Part shown: positions 1-5,200 of the stretch, piece after piece | Position numbering within the stretch: the stretch's first letter is position 1 | How the letters are laid out: every line of letters starts with the position of its first letter | The notes under the pieces: generated by a model | What the model saw: only the letters and a program-made list of their open reading frames with translations | Databases searched by the model: none | What the model was told of the DNA's origin: nothing | Program-made: the position numbers and the translations under genes | Assembly (NCBI GenBank): GCA_015654915.1 | Contig: JAATFY010000211.1 | Span: 1 to 6,905 of the forward strand | Source: Rhodospirillales bacterium | GTDB taxonomy: Bacteria; Pseudomonadota; Alphaproteobacteria; UBA9219 | Reading direction: 5' to 3' | DNA length: 6,905 nucleotides

Positions 1-1
1 G

Positions 2-163
2 GCAGTATCTGCCTATAATTATGTCAGCGGCACCTATAACGTCGACGCGACAATCAAACCTGCTACGCCGCGCGGCTCACGTCCTTCAACTCCGGGCCCC
101 AATAATTACCGCATCATTGATGCTTCGCTCGCTAACCCAATCTCTGCCTACCGCCCTGGTTGA
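2..163 (+). CDS. 3' end of an unidentified gene (5' end outside window)
   Basis: An open frame enters from the window edge at position 2 and ends with TGA at 161-163, giving the last 53 residues of a protein. The tail is rich in Tyr, Asn, Ser, Thr, Pro and Gly, begins AVSAYNYVSGTYNVDAT and ends SLANPISAYRPG. That composition suits an exported or surface protein, but there is no recognisable domain in so short a piece. The strong bidirectional terminator at 272-304 fits a plus-strand gene ending just upstream. A second frame (offset by one) is also open up to a TAG at 204-206 and would give an Arg/Leu-rich product. I prefer the first frame on composition alone, so the choice is uncertain. Confidence 0.4.
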   Translation, partial: AVSAYNYVSGTYNVDATIKPATPRGSRPSTPGPNNYRIIDASLANPISAYRPG

Positions 164-271
164 CGCAAGCCTTCGGGTATGCCGGCAGGTGATGCCCTTC
201 GTATAGCCTAACCCAGCGGGGTTTGGGGCGGGGCTGCAATGTTTATACTGTCAATTTTTCCCCTGAAGAAA

Positions 272-304
272 TTAAAAAAGGGAGCTTATGGCTCCCTTTT
301 TTAA
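272..304. terminator. Bidirectional intrinsic terminator
   Basis: A perfect 14-bp inverted repeat has arms at 272-285 and 291-304 and a 5-nt loop (TTATG). The GC core is GGGAGC/GCTCCC, flanked by six A and six T, so each strand gives a hairpin followed by a U-run. It can end transcription of the plus-strand gene on the left and of the minus-strand tRNA-Pro, whose 3' CCA ends exactly at 305, next to the stem. Confidence 0.9.
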
Positions 305-381
305 TGGTCGGGATGACAAGATTTGAACTTGCGACCCCCAGCCCCCCAGGCTGATGCGCTACCAGGCTGCGCTACATCCCG
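305..381 (-). tRNA. tRNA-Pro, anticodon GGG
   Basis: Read on the minus strand, the sequence folds as a complete 77-nt cloverleaf. The acceptor stem is CGGGATG/CATCCCG with A73 and an encoded CCA. The D arm is GCGC/GCGC, the anticodon stem TCAGC/GCTGG with one T-G pair, and the T arm GCAAG/CTTGT with loop TTCAAAT. The anticodon loop CTGGGGG (positions 349-343) places GGG at 347-345, which reads CCC and CCU proline codons. The C1:G72 pair with A73 is the expected identity set for bacterial tRNA-Pro. The 3' end touches the terminator stem. The 5' side has a promoter-like sequence overlapping a palindromic repeat. Confidence 0.95.
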
Positions 382-396
382 ACATCAAGGTGCGGC

Positions 397-426
397 ACTA
401 TAATCGTTTACGTCATCCCGGCGCAA
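397..426 (-). promoter_or_regulatory. Putative promoter of tRNA-Pro
   Basis: On the minus strand a good -10 hexamer TATAGT (402-397) lies 15 bases before the tRNA 5' end. It is followed by a GC-rich discriminator (GCCGCACC) like those of stringently controlled stable-RNA promoters. The only reasonable -35 at the right distance is TTGCGC (426-421) with an 18-bp spacer. That hexamer lies inside the palindromic repeat at 411-438, so the repeat would provide part of the promoter. The -10 is convincing and the -35 is weak. Confidence 0.45.
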
Positions 427-438
427 GCCGGGATCCAG
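411..438 (+). repeat. Palindromic repeat copy 1 (CGTCAT...ATCCAG type)
   Basis: An 8-bp hairpin ATCCCGGC (415-422) / GCCGGGAT (427-434) has a GCAA tetraloop, framed by CGTC and CCAG. It is the first of four related hairpin units in this window (see also 532-559, 6314-6340 and 6370-6414). Against copy 2 in reverse complement it differs at 4 of 28 positions, and one stem change is compensated on the other side of the stem. Confidence 0.8.
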
Positions 439-531
439 CGGGTCTTTACGCTTACGCTTAAACTGAATGTTCTCCCGCAGGCACGCCACATCCTTTGCTG
501 CCTGTAACATAAGTTTTTATGGAAAGTTAGT

Positions 532-559
532 CTGGACCCCGGCTTTCGCCGGGGCGACG
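532..559 (-). repeat. Palindromic repeat copy 2, inverted relative to copy 1
   Basis: Read on the minus strand it has the same frame (CGTC...TCCAG) around a perfect 7-bp stem, CCCCGGC (554-548 on the minus strand) with its partner at 543-537, and a GAAA loop. It begins 7 bases beyond the merR stop codon, so the merR transcript would end in this hairpin. There is no U-run, so a role in RNA stability is more likely than strong termination. The roughly 90 bases between copies 1 and 2 contain no gene or motif that I can see. Confidence 0.75.
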
Positions 560-566
560 CTGGATT

Positions 567-1076
567 TTAAACGCCGCTCTGCCGCAGCAATTCGCGCAGC
601 GATTTGTGCTCAGACAAAACGCTTTCGATCTCGCGGCGTTTTTCGGGCGACAGGCTGCGTTGCGCCGGTTGCGGCGCCGATGCCGATGTTTGCACCGAAG
701 TTATCGAGGCCGGCACTTGCGGATCGGGAACCATCGAACGCGCGGACGGAAACCGGCCGTTTTCTTTCAACAGTTTCTGCACGCCACGGATGGTAAAGCC
801 CTGACTGTAGAGCAAATCCTTGATGCTGCTGATCAGTTGCACATCTTCGGGCCGGTAATAGCGGCGGCCGCCGCCGCGCTTGAGCGGGCGGATTTGCTGG
901 AACTTGCTTTCCCAGAAACGCAGCACATGCTGCGGCACGGACAAATCGGTTGCCACTTCACTGATGGTGCGGAAAGCGCTCGGCGATTTCATCTCGGCGG
1001 AGCGTGAGGCCAGCGAAACCGGCGACGTGCCGGAAGCGGCCAGGGGGGCAGGATTTTGCGAGAATTGTCCGGTCAT
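567..1076 (-). CDS. MerR-family transcriptional regulator downstream of ihfA
   Basis: This is a 169-residue DNA-binding protein. Residues 36-105 form a MerR-type winged helix-turn-helix: TISEVATDLSVPQHVLRFWE gives the helix-turn-helix and RGGGRRYYRPEDV (68-80) the wing. An Ala/Ser/Pro-rich linker (106-142) and a charged helical C-terminus (SPEKRREIESVLSEHKSLRE) follow. There are no cysteines, so metal or redox sensing like classical MerR or SoxR is unlikely, and no ligand can be inferred. The start codon overlaps the ihfA stop as ATGA, which supports this start over the internal Met at residue 29 and indicates translational coupling. An ihfA-merR pair is, from general knowledge, common in alphaproteobacteria. 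The regulated target is unknown. Confidence 0.9.
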   Translation of the reverse strand: MTGQFSQNPAPLAASGTSPVSLASRSAEMKSPSAFRTISEVATDLSVPQHVLRFWESKFQQIRPLKRGGGRRYYRPEDVQLISSIKDLLYSQGFTIRGVQKLLKENGRFPSARSMVPDPQVPASITSVQTSASAPQPAQRSLSPEKRREIESVLSEHKSLRELLRQSGV

Positions 1077-1393
1077 GCTTCACCTTTGGTTGAGCCGCCG
1101 AGGGCGCGATTGATCTTGTCCTTGAGTACATGGCTGGCGCGGAACACCAGCACGCGGCGCGGCATGATCGGCACTTCTTCGCCGGTCTTGGGGTTGCGGC
1201 CCACGCGCTTGCCTTTGCTGCGCACCTGGAAACTGCCGAACGAGGATAATTTGACCATTTCATCCTTGATCAGCGCCTGGCTGATTTCCTCAAGGATCAC
1301 ATCAACTAACTGGGCGGAGTCATTACGCGACAAGCCGACTTCCTGATAAACGGATTCGGCAAGTTGGGCGCGGGTGACGGTGGTATCGGTCAT
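1073..1393 (-). CDS. ihfA: Integration host factor subunit alpha
   Basis: This 106-residue protein is of the HU/IHF family. IHF alpha pairs with IHF beta to bind specific sites in the minor groove and bend DNA sharply, acting in replication, recombination, transposition and transcription. The sequence shows the full fold: an N-terminal dimerisation helix pair (VTRAQLAESVYQEVGLSRND), the strand motif VKLSSFGSFQVRSK, and the DNA-intercalating arm tip GRNPKTG (65-71) with Pro68. The latter is followed by EEVPIMPRRVLVFRAS, typical of the alpha subunit. The start is supported by GGAG (1403-1400), 6 bases before ATG. A sigma70-like promoter lies just upstream. The stop overlaps the merR start by four bases. 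Confidence 0.97.
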   Translation of the reverse strand: MTDTTVTRAQLAESVYQEVGLSRNDSAQLVDVILEEISQALIKDEMVKLSSFGSFQVRSKGKRVGRNPKTGEEVPIMPRRVLVFRASHVLKDKINRALGGSTKGEA

Positions 1394-1421
1394 CAGTTAC
1401 TCCGACTCTGCATGAGATGAA

Positions 1422-1450
1422 ATGCTAATACGGGGCGCAACCCGCGTCAA
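1422..1450 (-). promoter_or_regulatory. Putative sigma70 promoter of ihfA-merR
   Basis: On the minus strand TTGACG (1450-1445) and TAGCAT (1427-1422) are separated by exactly 17 bases. Transcription would start near 1415, leaving a leader of about 22 nt that contains the GGAG ribosome site. This is the best promoter match I find in the window. It would let ihfA-merR be expressed independently of the upstream genes. Confidence 0.6.
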
Positions 1451-1534
1451 AGGGAAAGCGAAGGGTTAGATTCGGATGTTAAGGTGAGACATCAGATGAT
1501 CAATTAGGTTAACGGCATTGGAAATGGCTTGAGA

Positions 1535-1560
1535 ATCGGCACGGACAAAAGCCGACCGAT
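1535..1560 (-). terminator. Weak stem-loop after the orphan gene
   Basis: An interrupted stem, outer ATCGG/CCGAT (1535-1539 with 1556-1560) and inner CGG/CCG (1542-1544 with 1552-1554), starts within the stop codon of the gene ending at 1560. No U-run follows. It could separate that gene from ihfA, but as an intrinsic terminator it is poor. Confidence 0.25.
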
Positions 1561-2081
1561 TAAGGAATGAGAGTCCAACTGCCGCTTGGCACGACATGCC
1601 CGCCGCCTCGAACCGGAGAAGCTATCGCCCGCGCACGGGCGGTTATTCTTGCTACAGGCGTGACAGGTGTTACAGGTGTCACGGGCGTTAAGAGGTTAAA
1701 CAAGTTCGGGAAGACTTCCGTTACCGGCATGTCTTCCAGCAACATCTGGGTTGTCATGAGGATTAATATACGGGCGCGAATAAAAGGCTGAGCCGGACCC
1801 GGCCTTTGCGCCACTTTCAAAAGGGCCTTCTCCACCTCGGGCGCAGATACAGGGTCTTTTTTCTCGACGTTTTCGAAGAACGCATTAATGACACCGGCGA
1901 TTCCAGCCATACGTTGCTCGTCCGTGCCGGCTTGATCAAGCTCCTGTAAGCGACGCGCAAGTTGATTTTTGGTGTTCATAGGCGGATGCCTTACTCTAAC
2001 GACAAGGCGGGCGACGGCGCTCGCAAAACGGCGCGGCATCGACTGTTTGAACAGAGGCGCAACGTCGGCGGCAAGCGTCAT
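1560..2081 (-). CDS. Unrecognised small protein between fabH and ihfA
   Basis: I do not recognise this 173-residue protein. The start at 2081 is chosen because a strong AGGAGG (2091-2086) lies 4 bases before it. A start at 1979 (139 residues, MNTKNQLARRL) is the main alternative, and the upstream ATG at 2117 has no ribosome site. The middle (about residues 38-128) looks like a real, mostly helical, soluble domain, for example QLARRLQELDQAGTDEQR and PEVEKALLKVAQR. From about residue 129 the character changes: four Thr-Pro-Val triplets encoded by a 9-base tandem repeat, then an Arg/Ala-rich and Gly-rich tail ending SGSWTLIP. The tail may be an extension through non-coding repeat DNA. No transmembrane segment or cysteine motif is seen. 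Its position interrupts the usual plsX-fabH-ihfA order. Confidence 0.5.
   Translation of the reverse strand: MTLAADVAPLFKQSMPRRFASAVARLVVRVRHPPMNTKNQLARRLQELDQAGTDEQRMAGIAGVINAFFENVEKKDPVSAPEVEKALLKVAQRPGPAQPFIRARILILMTTQMLLEDMPVTEVFPNLFNLLTPVTPVTPVTPVARITARARAIASPVRGGGHVVPSGSWTLIP
1654..1689. repeat. Four tandem 9-base units (ACAGGTGTN type)
   Basis: Four imperfect 9-base copies run head to tail: ACAGGCGTG, ACAGGTGTT, ACAGGTGTC, ACGGGCGTT. Because 9 is a multiple of three, copy-number change keeps the frame of the minus-strand gene at 1560-2081, in which the array encodes Thr-Pro-Val four times. Most differences between units fall at the third base of the minus-strand codons. Confidence 0.85.
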
Positions 2082-2085
2082 AGTG

Positions 2086-2091
2086 CCTCCT
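2086..2091 (-). promoter_or_regulatory. Strong ribosome binding site selecting the start at 2081
   Basis: AGGAGG on the minus strand is a full match to the anti-Shine-Dalgarno core. Its spacing to ATG at 2081-2079 is only 4 bases, a little short. It is the strongest such site among the minus-strand genes here and the main argument that the unrecognised gene is translated. Confidence 0.5.
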
Positions 2092-2230
2092 GAAATATGC
2101 CTTTTGTTTAAGGCCAAATTGGAGCCACAACAACCCGAATATTTGATTTAAAAAACGATTTTTTGTTTTCGAACACGCCAGAATCACGGGCATATTGGGA
2201 CTTCGTTCGGTAAAAGGCGACCCTAACTTC

Positions 2231-3205
2231 TTACCACCTGATAACCGCCGCACCCCACGTAAAACCCCCACCCATCGCGTCGAGCAGAACGATCTGCCCG
2301 CGCTTGAGGCGGCCGTCCTTGGCGGCTTCGGCCAAGGCCAGCGGAATGGATGCCGCCGATGTATTGGCGTGATTGGCAATCGTCAGCACCACGCGCTCGG
2401 GCGGCATGTTCAGCTTTTTGGCGGTGCCTTCGATGATGCGCTGGTTGGCCTGATGCGGCACCAGCCAGTCGATTTCCTCGGGTTTCAAATCGTTGGCGGC
2501 CAAGGCCTCGTCCACCACTTCGGCCAGACGGGTCACGGCATGGCGGAAAACCTCCTGCCCTTCCATCTTCACGGTGCCGGTCTTGCCGTTGCTGCCCGGG
2601 CCGCCGTCGGCATAAAGCAGATCATAATGCCGTCCGTCCGAATGCAGATGCGTCGAAAGAATGCCACGGTCTGTTTTGTCACCTTTGCCTTCCGATGCGC
2701 CCAGCACAACAGCCCCTGCCCCGTCGCCGAACAACACGCAGGTGCCGCGGTCGTTCCAGTCGAGCAGTCGTGAAAATGTCTCGGCGCCAATTACCAGCGC
2801 TTTGTTGGCTTGGCCCAGACGGATGAAATTATCGGCAACCGCCAGCGCGTAAACAAATCCGGAGCAGACCGCCTGCACATCGAACGCGAAGCCGGCCGTA
2901 AGTCCCAGTGCCGCCTGCACTCGCGCCGCCGTGGCAGGGAATGTATTATCCGGCGTCGTCGTCGCCACGATAATGACGTCGATAGATGCCGCGTCGGTTT
3001 TCGCGTCGGCCAGAGCCGCGCGCGCGGCGGCAAGCGCAAGGTCGGATGTCTTTTCCTCCGGTCCCGCGATATGGCGCGCCTTGATGCCGGTGCGCTTCAC
3101 GATCCATTCGTCGGAGGTCTCGAGGCGTTTGGCCAGATCATCGTTGGTGACGATTTTTGCCGGCAGGTAGCTGCCGCAGCCGAGAACGACCGAACGGCGG
3201 ATCAT
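2231..3205 (-). CDS. fabH: 3-oxoacyl-ACP synthase III (KAS III)
   Basis: FabH condenses acetyl-CoA with malonyl-ACP to form acetoacetyl-ACP, CO2 and CoA, the first step of type II fatty acid synthesis in the cytoplasm. The product has 324 residues, normal for the family. The catalytic triad is visible: Cys114 in QAVCSGF, His251 in PHQANQRI, and Asn281 in NHANTSAAS. Other family signatures are TSDEWIVKRTGI (30-41), the glycine-rich FGDGAGAVVL (159-168) and the C-terminal LLDAMGGGFTWGAA. The start at 3205 overlaps the plsX stop as ATGA, so translation is probably coupled. The open frame continues upstream to 3376, but that part is read in another frame as plsX. The usual ihfA neighbour is displaced by the unrecognised gene at 1560-2081. 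Confidence 0.98.
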   Translation of the reverse strand: MIRRSVVLGCGSYLPAKIVTNDDLAKRLETSDEWIVKRTGIKARHIAGPEEKTSDLALAAARAALADAKTDAASIDVIIVATTTPDNTFPATAARVQAALGLTAGFAFDVQAVCSGFVYALAVADNFIRLGQANKALVIGAETFSRLLDWNDRGTCVLFGDGAGAVVLGASEGKGDKTDRGILSTHLHSDGRHYDLLYADGGPGSNGKTGTVKMEGQEVFRHAVTRLAEVVDEALAANDLKPEEIDWLVPHQANQRIIEGTAKKLNMPPERVVLTIANHANTSAASIPLALAEAAKDGRLKRGQIVLLDAMGGGFTWGAAVIRW

Positions 3206-4266
3206 GGAATATCTTCCGCAGGCATTACCGCAGGGGCCGCCGGAGCCGGCACGCCATATTGCCGCGCCAACTCTTCGCCGATGCGTTCGTTGAAGCGGCG
3301 GTCGATAAGATCGTGCGCCACGCCGATGGCGTTGGCGAAACCCACATGATCGGTGCCGCCGTGGCTTTTGACGCAAACGCCCTGCAGGCCGAGAAACATC
3401 GCGCCGTTATAGCGGCGCGGGTCGGCGCGCATTTTGAATTTCTTCATGGCATTCCGTACCAGCACATAGCCCAGCTTCGCGGTCAGGGAGGATGCGAAAG
3501 ACTGGCGCAGAAAATAGGCCATCAGTTGTGCCGTGCCTTCGAGAGTCTTGAGCGCGATATTGCCGCTGAAACCGTCCGTCACGATCACGTCCACAGTGCC
3601 CGAGGTGATGTCGTTGCCTTCGACGAAGCCGTAGAAACTGCCGGGGAAGGGCCGCTCCCGTAAAATTGTGGCGGCAGTGCGGATTTCGTCATGGCCCTTC
3701 AGTTCCTCGGTGCCGATATTCAAAAGTCCGACCGATGGTTCGCTGATACCCAGAACCGTGCGGCAAAAAATCGCGCCCATCAGGGCGAACTGCACCAGAT
3801 TTTCGGCATCGCATTCGACATTCGCGCCGAGATCCAGCATCACGCTTTCCCCGACCTTGGTCGGCATCAGGGACGCAATCGCGGGACGGTCGATGCCGGG
3901 CAAAGTCTTCAAAACGAATTTTGCCATCGCCATCAGGGCGCCGGTATTGCCCGCCGATACCACGCTTCCGGCTTCATCCTGCGCGACGGCGTTCAACGCG
4001 AGACGCATGCTCGAATTACGCCCCTGCCGCAGCGCCAGCGACGGCTTCAAATCGGCGCTGATGGATTCCGGCGCATGGCGCAATTCGCTCGAGGCGTGCA
4101 GGATAGAATGACGGTCGAGCAGCGGCTTGACCTGCGCCTCGTCGCCGTAAAACAGGAATTTGATTTTGGGATAGCGTTCGCGCGCAAGGGCGGCACCCGC
4201 CACGACGCTGTCGGGCGCATGATCACCGCCCATCGCATCGAGCGCGATCACGGTGCTGGTTTTCAT
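3202..4266 (-). CDS. plsX: Phosphate acyltransferase PlsX
   Basis: PlsX makes acyl-phosphate from acyl-ACP and inorganic phosphate. PlsY then uses it for acylation of glycerol-3-phosphate, so the enzyme links fatty acid synthesis to phospholipid synthesis at the membrane surface. The 354-residue product has the N-terminal signature ALDAMGGDHAPDSV (8-21), SAGNTGALMA (104-113), DLGANVECD (145-153), GFVEGNDI (213-220) and TDGFSGNIALKTLEG (230-244). A Pro/Ala-rich tail (about 339-350) is added at the end and is probably dispensable. It starts 28 nt after the rpmF stop, and its last bases overlap the fabH start. The operon rpmF-plsX-fabH is widespread. Confidence 0.98.
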   Translation of the reverse strand: MKTSTVIALDAMGGDHAPDSVVAGAALARERYPKIKFLFYGDEAQVKPLLDRHSILHASSELRHAPESISADLKPSLALRQGRNSSMRLALNAVAQDEAGSVVSAGNTGALMAMAKFVLKTLPGIDRPAIASLMPTKVGESVMLDLGANVECDAENLVQFALMGAIFCRTVLGISEPSVGLLNIGTEELKGHDEIRTAATILRERPFPGSFYGFVEGNDITSGTVDVIVTDGFSGNIALKTLEGTAQLMAYFLRQSFASSLTAKLGYVLVRNAMKKFKMRADPRRYNGAMFLGLQGVCVKSHGGTDHVGFANAIGVAHDLIDRRFNERIGEELARQYGVPAPAAPAVMPAEDIP

Positions 4267-4294
4267 AAGGATTTTTCCCCGAACCGGGACAGGC

Positions 4295-4477
4295 TTACGC
4301 GGTCTTCGACTTCACGACCGAACGGCCATCGTAATGGCCGCAGGCAGCGCAGACATGGTGCGGCAATTTGGGTTCGCCGCAGTTCCCGCACTCCATGGAG
4401 TTCTTCGCCTTCAGGGCGTGGTGCGAACGGCGCATATTGCGCACGGATTTCGAGGTTTTTCTTTTCGGTACGGCCAT
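4295..4477 (-). CDS. rpmF: 50S ribosomal protein bL32
   Basis: This is a 60-residue structural protein of the large ribosomal subunit. It begins MAVPKRKTSKS and has the family core RRSHHALK. Its four cysteines, C30, C33, C43 and C46, form a CxxC...CxxC zinc ribbon, so this is the zinc-binding (C+) form. The start at 4477 gives the conserved N-terminus; a further Met 18 codons upstream does not belong to the family. It is the first gene of the rpmF-plsX-fabH run and has a promoter-like sequence about 58 bases upstream. Confidence 0.97.
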   Translation of the reverse strand: MAVPKRKTSKSVRNMRRSHHALKAKNSMECGNCGEPKLPHHVCAACGHYDGRSVVKSKTA

Positions 4478-4534
4478 GATTATTCTCGCAAAAACAAGGC
4501 AGGCTCCGGACATTCGGGCCGCGCAATCCACGCC

Positions 4535-4562
4535 TTTCTAGGCAAAATGGCGGAAAATGCAA
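4535..4562 (-). promoter_or_regulatory. Putative promoter of rpmF-plsX-fabH
   Basis: On the minus strand TTGCAT (4562-4557) and TAGAAA (4540-4535) are 16 bases apart, leaving a leader of about 50 nt before rpmF. The match is moderate. A promoter here is expected, because the inserted unit at 4691-5170 and its hairpins separate rpmF from DUF177. Confidence 0.45.
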
Positions 4563-4690
4563 GGGATAAAGGTTTTGTAGTGTCTCAACGTGAGATTTAA
4601 CACTTCTTGTCCTCACAGGGGAGAAATCTGACTATCCACAGTAAAACCTTAGTTTTTGCGATTAAAAGCCGAAGAAGGCCCCCCATAGTC

Positions 4691-4727
4691 CCCCTCCCCT
4701 TGCGGGGGGGGTTAGGGGAGGGGTACA
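4691..4727. repeat. Left inverted repeat of the DUF559 unit
   Basis: This 37-nt sequence is the reverse complement of 5134-5170 at 36 positions; the one difference is G4707 against T5154. It contains CCCCTCCCC (4691-4699) and GGGGAGGGG (4715-4723), which can pair as a hairpin. The gene-proximal end is TACA. The plus strand of 4704-4723 has enough G-runs (8, 4 and 4) to meet a G-quadruplex pattern. GGGGAGGGG is also the only purine-rich site before the DUF559 start, 12 bases away. Confidence 0.95.
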
Positions 4728-4735
4728 AAAAAAGC

Positions 4736-5125
4736 ATGGGCGACTACCTTCCCCTTGCCGACCACAAAAATGAAGCGCGTGATTACCAGCGCGCAAAAGA
4801 ATTGCGACAATCGCCATCGCCGGTCGAACAGCTTTTATGGAATCAACTGCGCAAGGCACCCAAAGAATCTGGCGTAAGATTCCGTCGGCAACATCCATTG
4901 CATCCCTATATCGTAGATTTTGTATGTCTGGAGTTAAAGCTGGTCATTGAGGTTGACGGCGCTTCGCACGAAATACAGCAAAGTTATGACAAAAGACGCG
5001 ATCAATATTTAAATGGGCTTGGCTATGCCGTCCTGCGTTTCAGTAACGATGATGTTGTAAAAAATACCCAAGGAGTTGTGGAAACCATTTTGCAGAGAAC
5101 CAAAGAACTTAAGGACAGTGACTAA
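4736..5125 (+). CDS. DUF559 protein, Vsr/PD-(D/E)XK-like nuclease fold
   Basis: This 129-residue protein matches the DUF559 family, related to the very-short-patch repair and PD-(D/E)XK endonuclease fold. The family pattern is clear: an N-terminal helix SPVEQLLWNQLR (28-39), RFRRQHPLHPYIVDFVC (48-64), then LVIEVDGASH (69-78). The acidic residues D61, E72 and D74 and His78 are at the expected catalytic positions. DKRRDQYLNGLGYAVLRFSN (85-104) completes the core. All key residues are intact, so it may be active, but no substrate is known for the family. The start at 4736 is chosen because the in-frame extension upstream to 4607 is mostly translated repeat (PLPLRGGLGEGY) and not domain sequence. 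The gene is opposite in strand to both neighbours. Related proteins often occur alone in genomes. Confidence 0.9.
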   Translation: MGDYLPLADHKNEARDYQRAKELRQSPSPVEQLLWNQLRKAPKESGVRFRRQHPLHPYIVDFVCLELKLVIEVDGASHEIQQSYDKRRDQYLNGLGYAVLRFSNDDVVKNTQGVVETILQRTKELKDSD

Positions 5126-5133
5126 AAATATTA

Positions 5134-5170
5134 TGTACCCCTCCCCTAACCCCTCCCGCAAGGGGAGGGG
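5134..5170. repeat. Right inverted repeat of the DUF559 unit
   Basis: This is the inverted partner of 4691-4727 (36 of 37 positions). It can fold as CCCCTCCC (5150-5157) with GGGAGGGG (5163-5170), or with the first CCCCTCCCC (5138-5146) in place of the second. The minus strand of 5138-5157 carries four runs of at least three G with short loops, a regular G-quadruplex pattern. It lies between two convergent genes (DUF559 ends at 5125, DUF177 at 5201) and may reduce read-through, but it has no U-run. Confidence 0.95.
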
Positions 5171-5200
5171 AATCGTTTGGTTTCGTCTGAACGACTTGTC

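Larger units (their letters stand above)
4691..5170 (+). mobile_element. Candidate repeat-flanked DUF559 unit, 480 bp
   Basis: The unit consists of a 37-nt inverted repeat, a single plus-strand gene and the same repeat inverted. It occupies the interval between DUF177 and rpmF, which are adjacent in many bacteria. Its coding part is less GC-rich than its surroundings: 60-base stretches at 4921-4980 and 4981-5040 count to about 48% and 42% GC, against about 62% at 5581-5640. I see no target-site duplication at the outer edges and no transposase or RAYT (REP-associated tyrosine transposase) signature. Mobility is therefore an inference from architecture. Confidence 0.4.

Noticed and set aside
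1654..1689. Tandem 9-base units considered as a CRISPR array
   Set aside because: There are no spacers, the unit is far too short, and no cas gene is present.
2150..2164. A6-CGA-T6 palindrome after fabH, considered as a terminator
   Set aside because: The stem is only A-T pairs with a 3-base loop and no GC core, so it is too weak to call.
2860..2890. FabH active-site context QAVCSGF instead of the more familiar AACSGF
   Set aside because: The catalytic Cys, His and Asn are all present. This looks like normal family variation, not a functional change.
3206..3376. An N-terminal extension of fabH by 57 codons
   Set aside because: It lies inside plsX in another frame and is Arg-rich. The conserved FabH N-terminus starts at 3205 with the ATGA overlap.
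3691..4479. A 262-codon open frame on the plus strand across plsX and rpmF
   Set aside because: It is antisense to two clear family members, and its product is Arg/His/Gln-rich with no domain, as expected for the complement of GC-rich codons.
4583..4595. TCTCA-ACG-TGAGA inverted repeat upstream of the rpmF promoter, considered as an operator
   Set aside because: Five base pairs with no known matching site. It could occur by chance.
4607..4735. An upstream start for the DUF559 gene
   Set aside because: The added residues are mostly translated inverted repeat and do not resemble the family. A use of this start cannot be excluded.
4680..5180. Target-site duplication around the DUF559 unit
   Set aside because: The bases outside the repeats (left ...ATAGTC, right AATCGT...) do not match directly, so no duplication is claimed.
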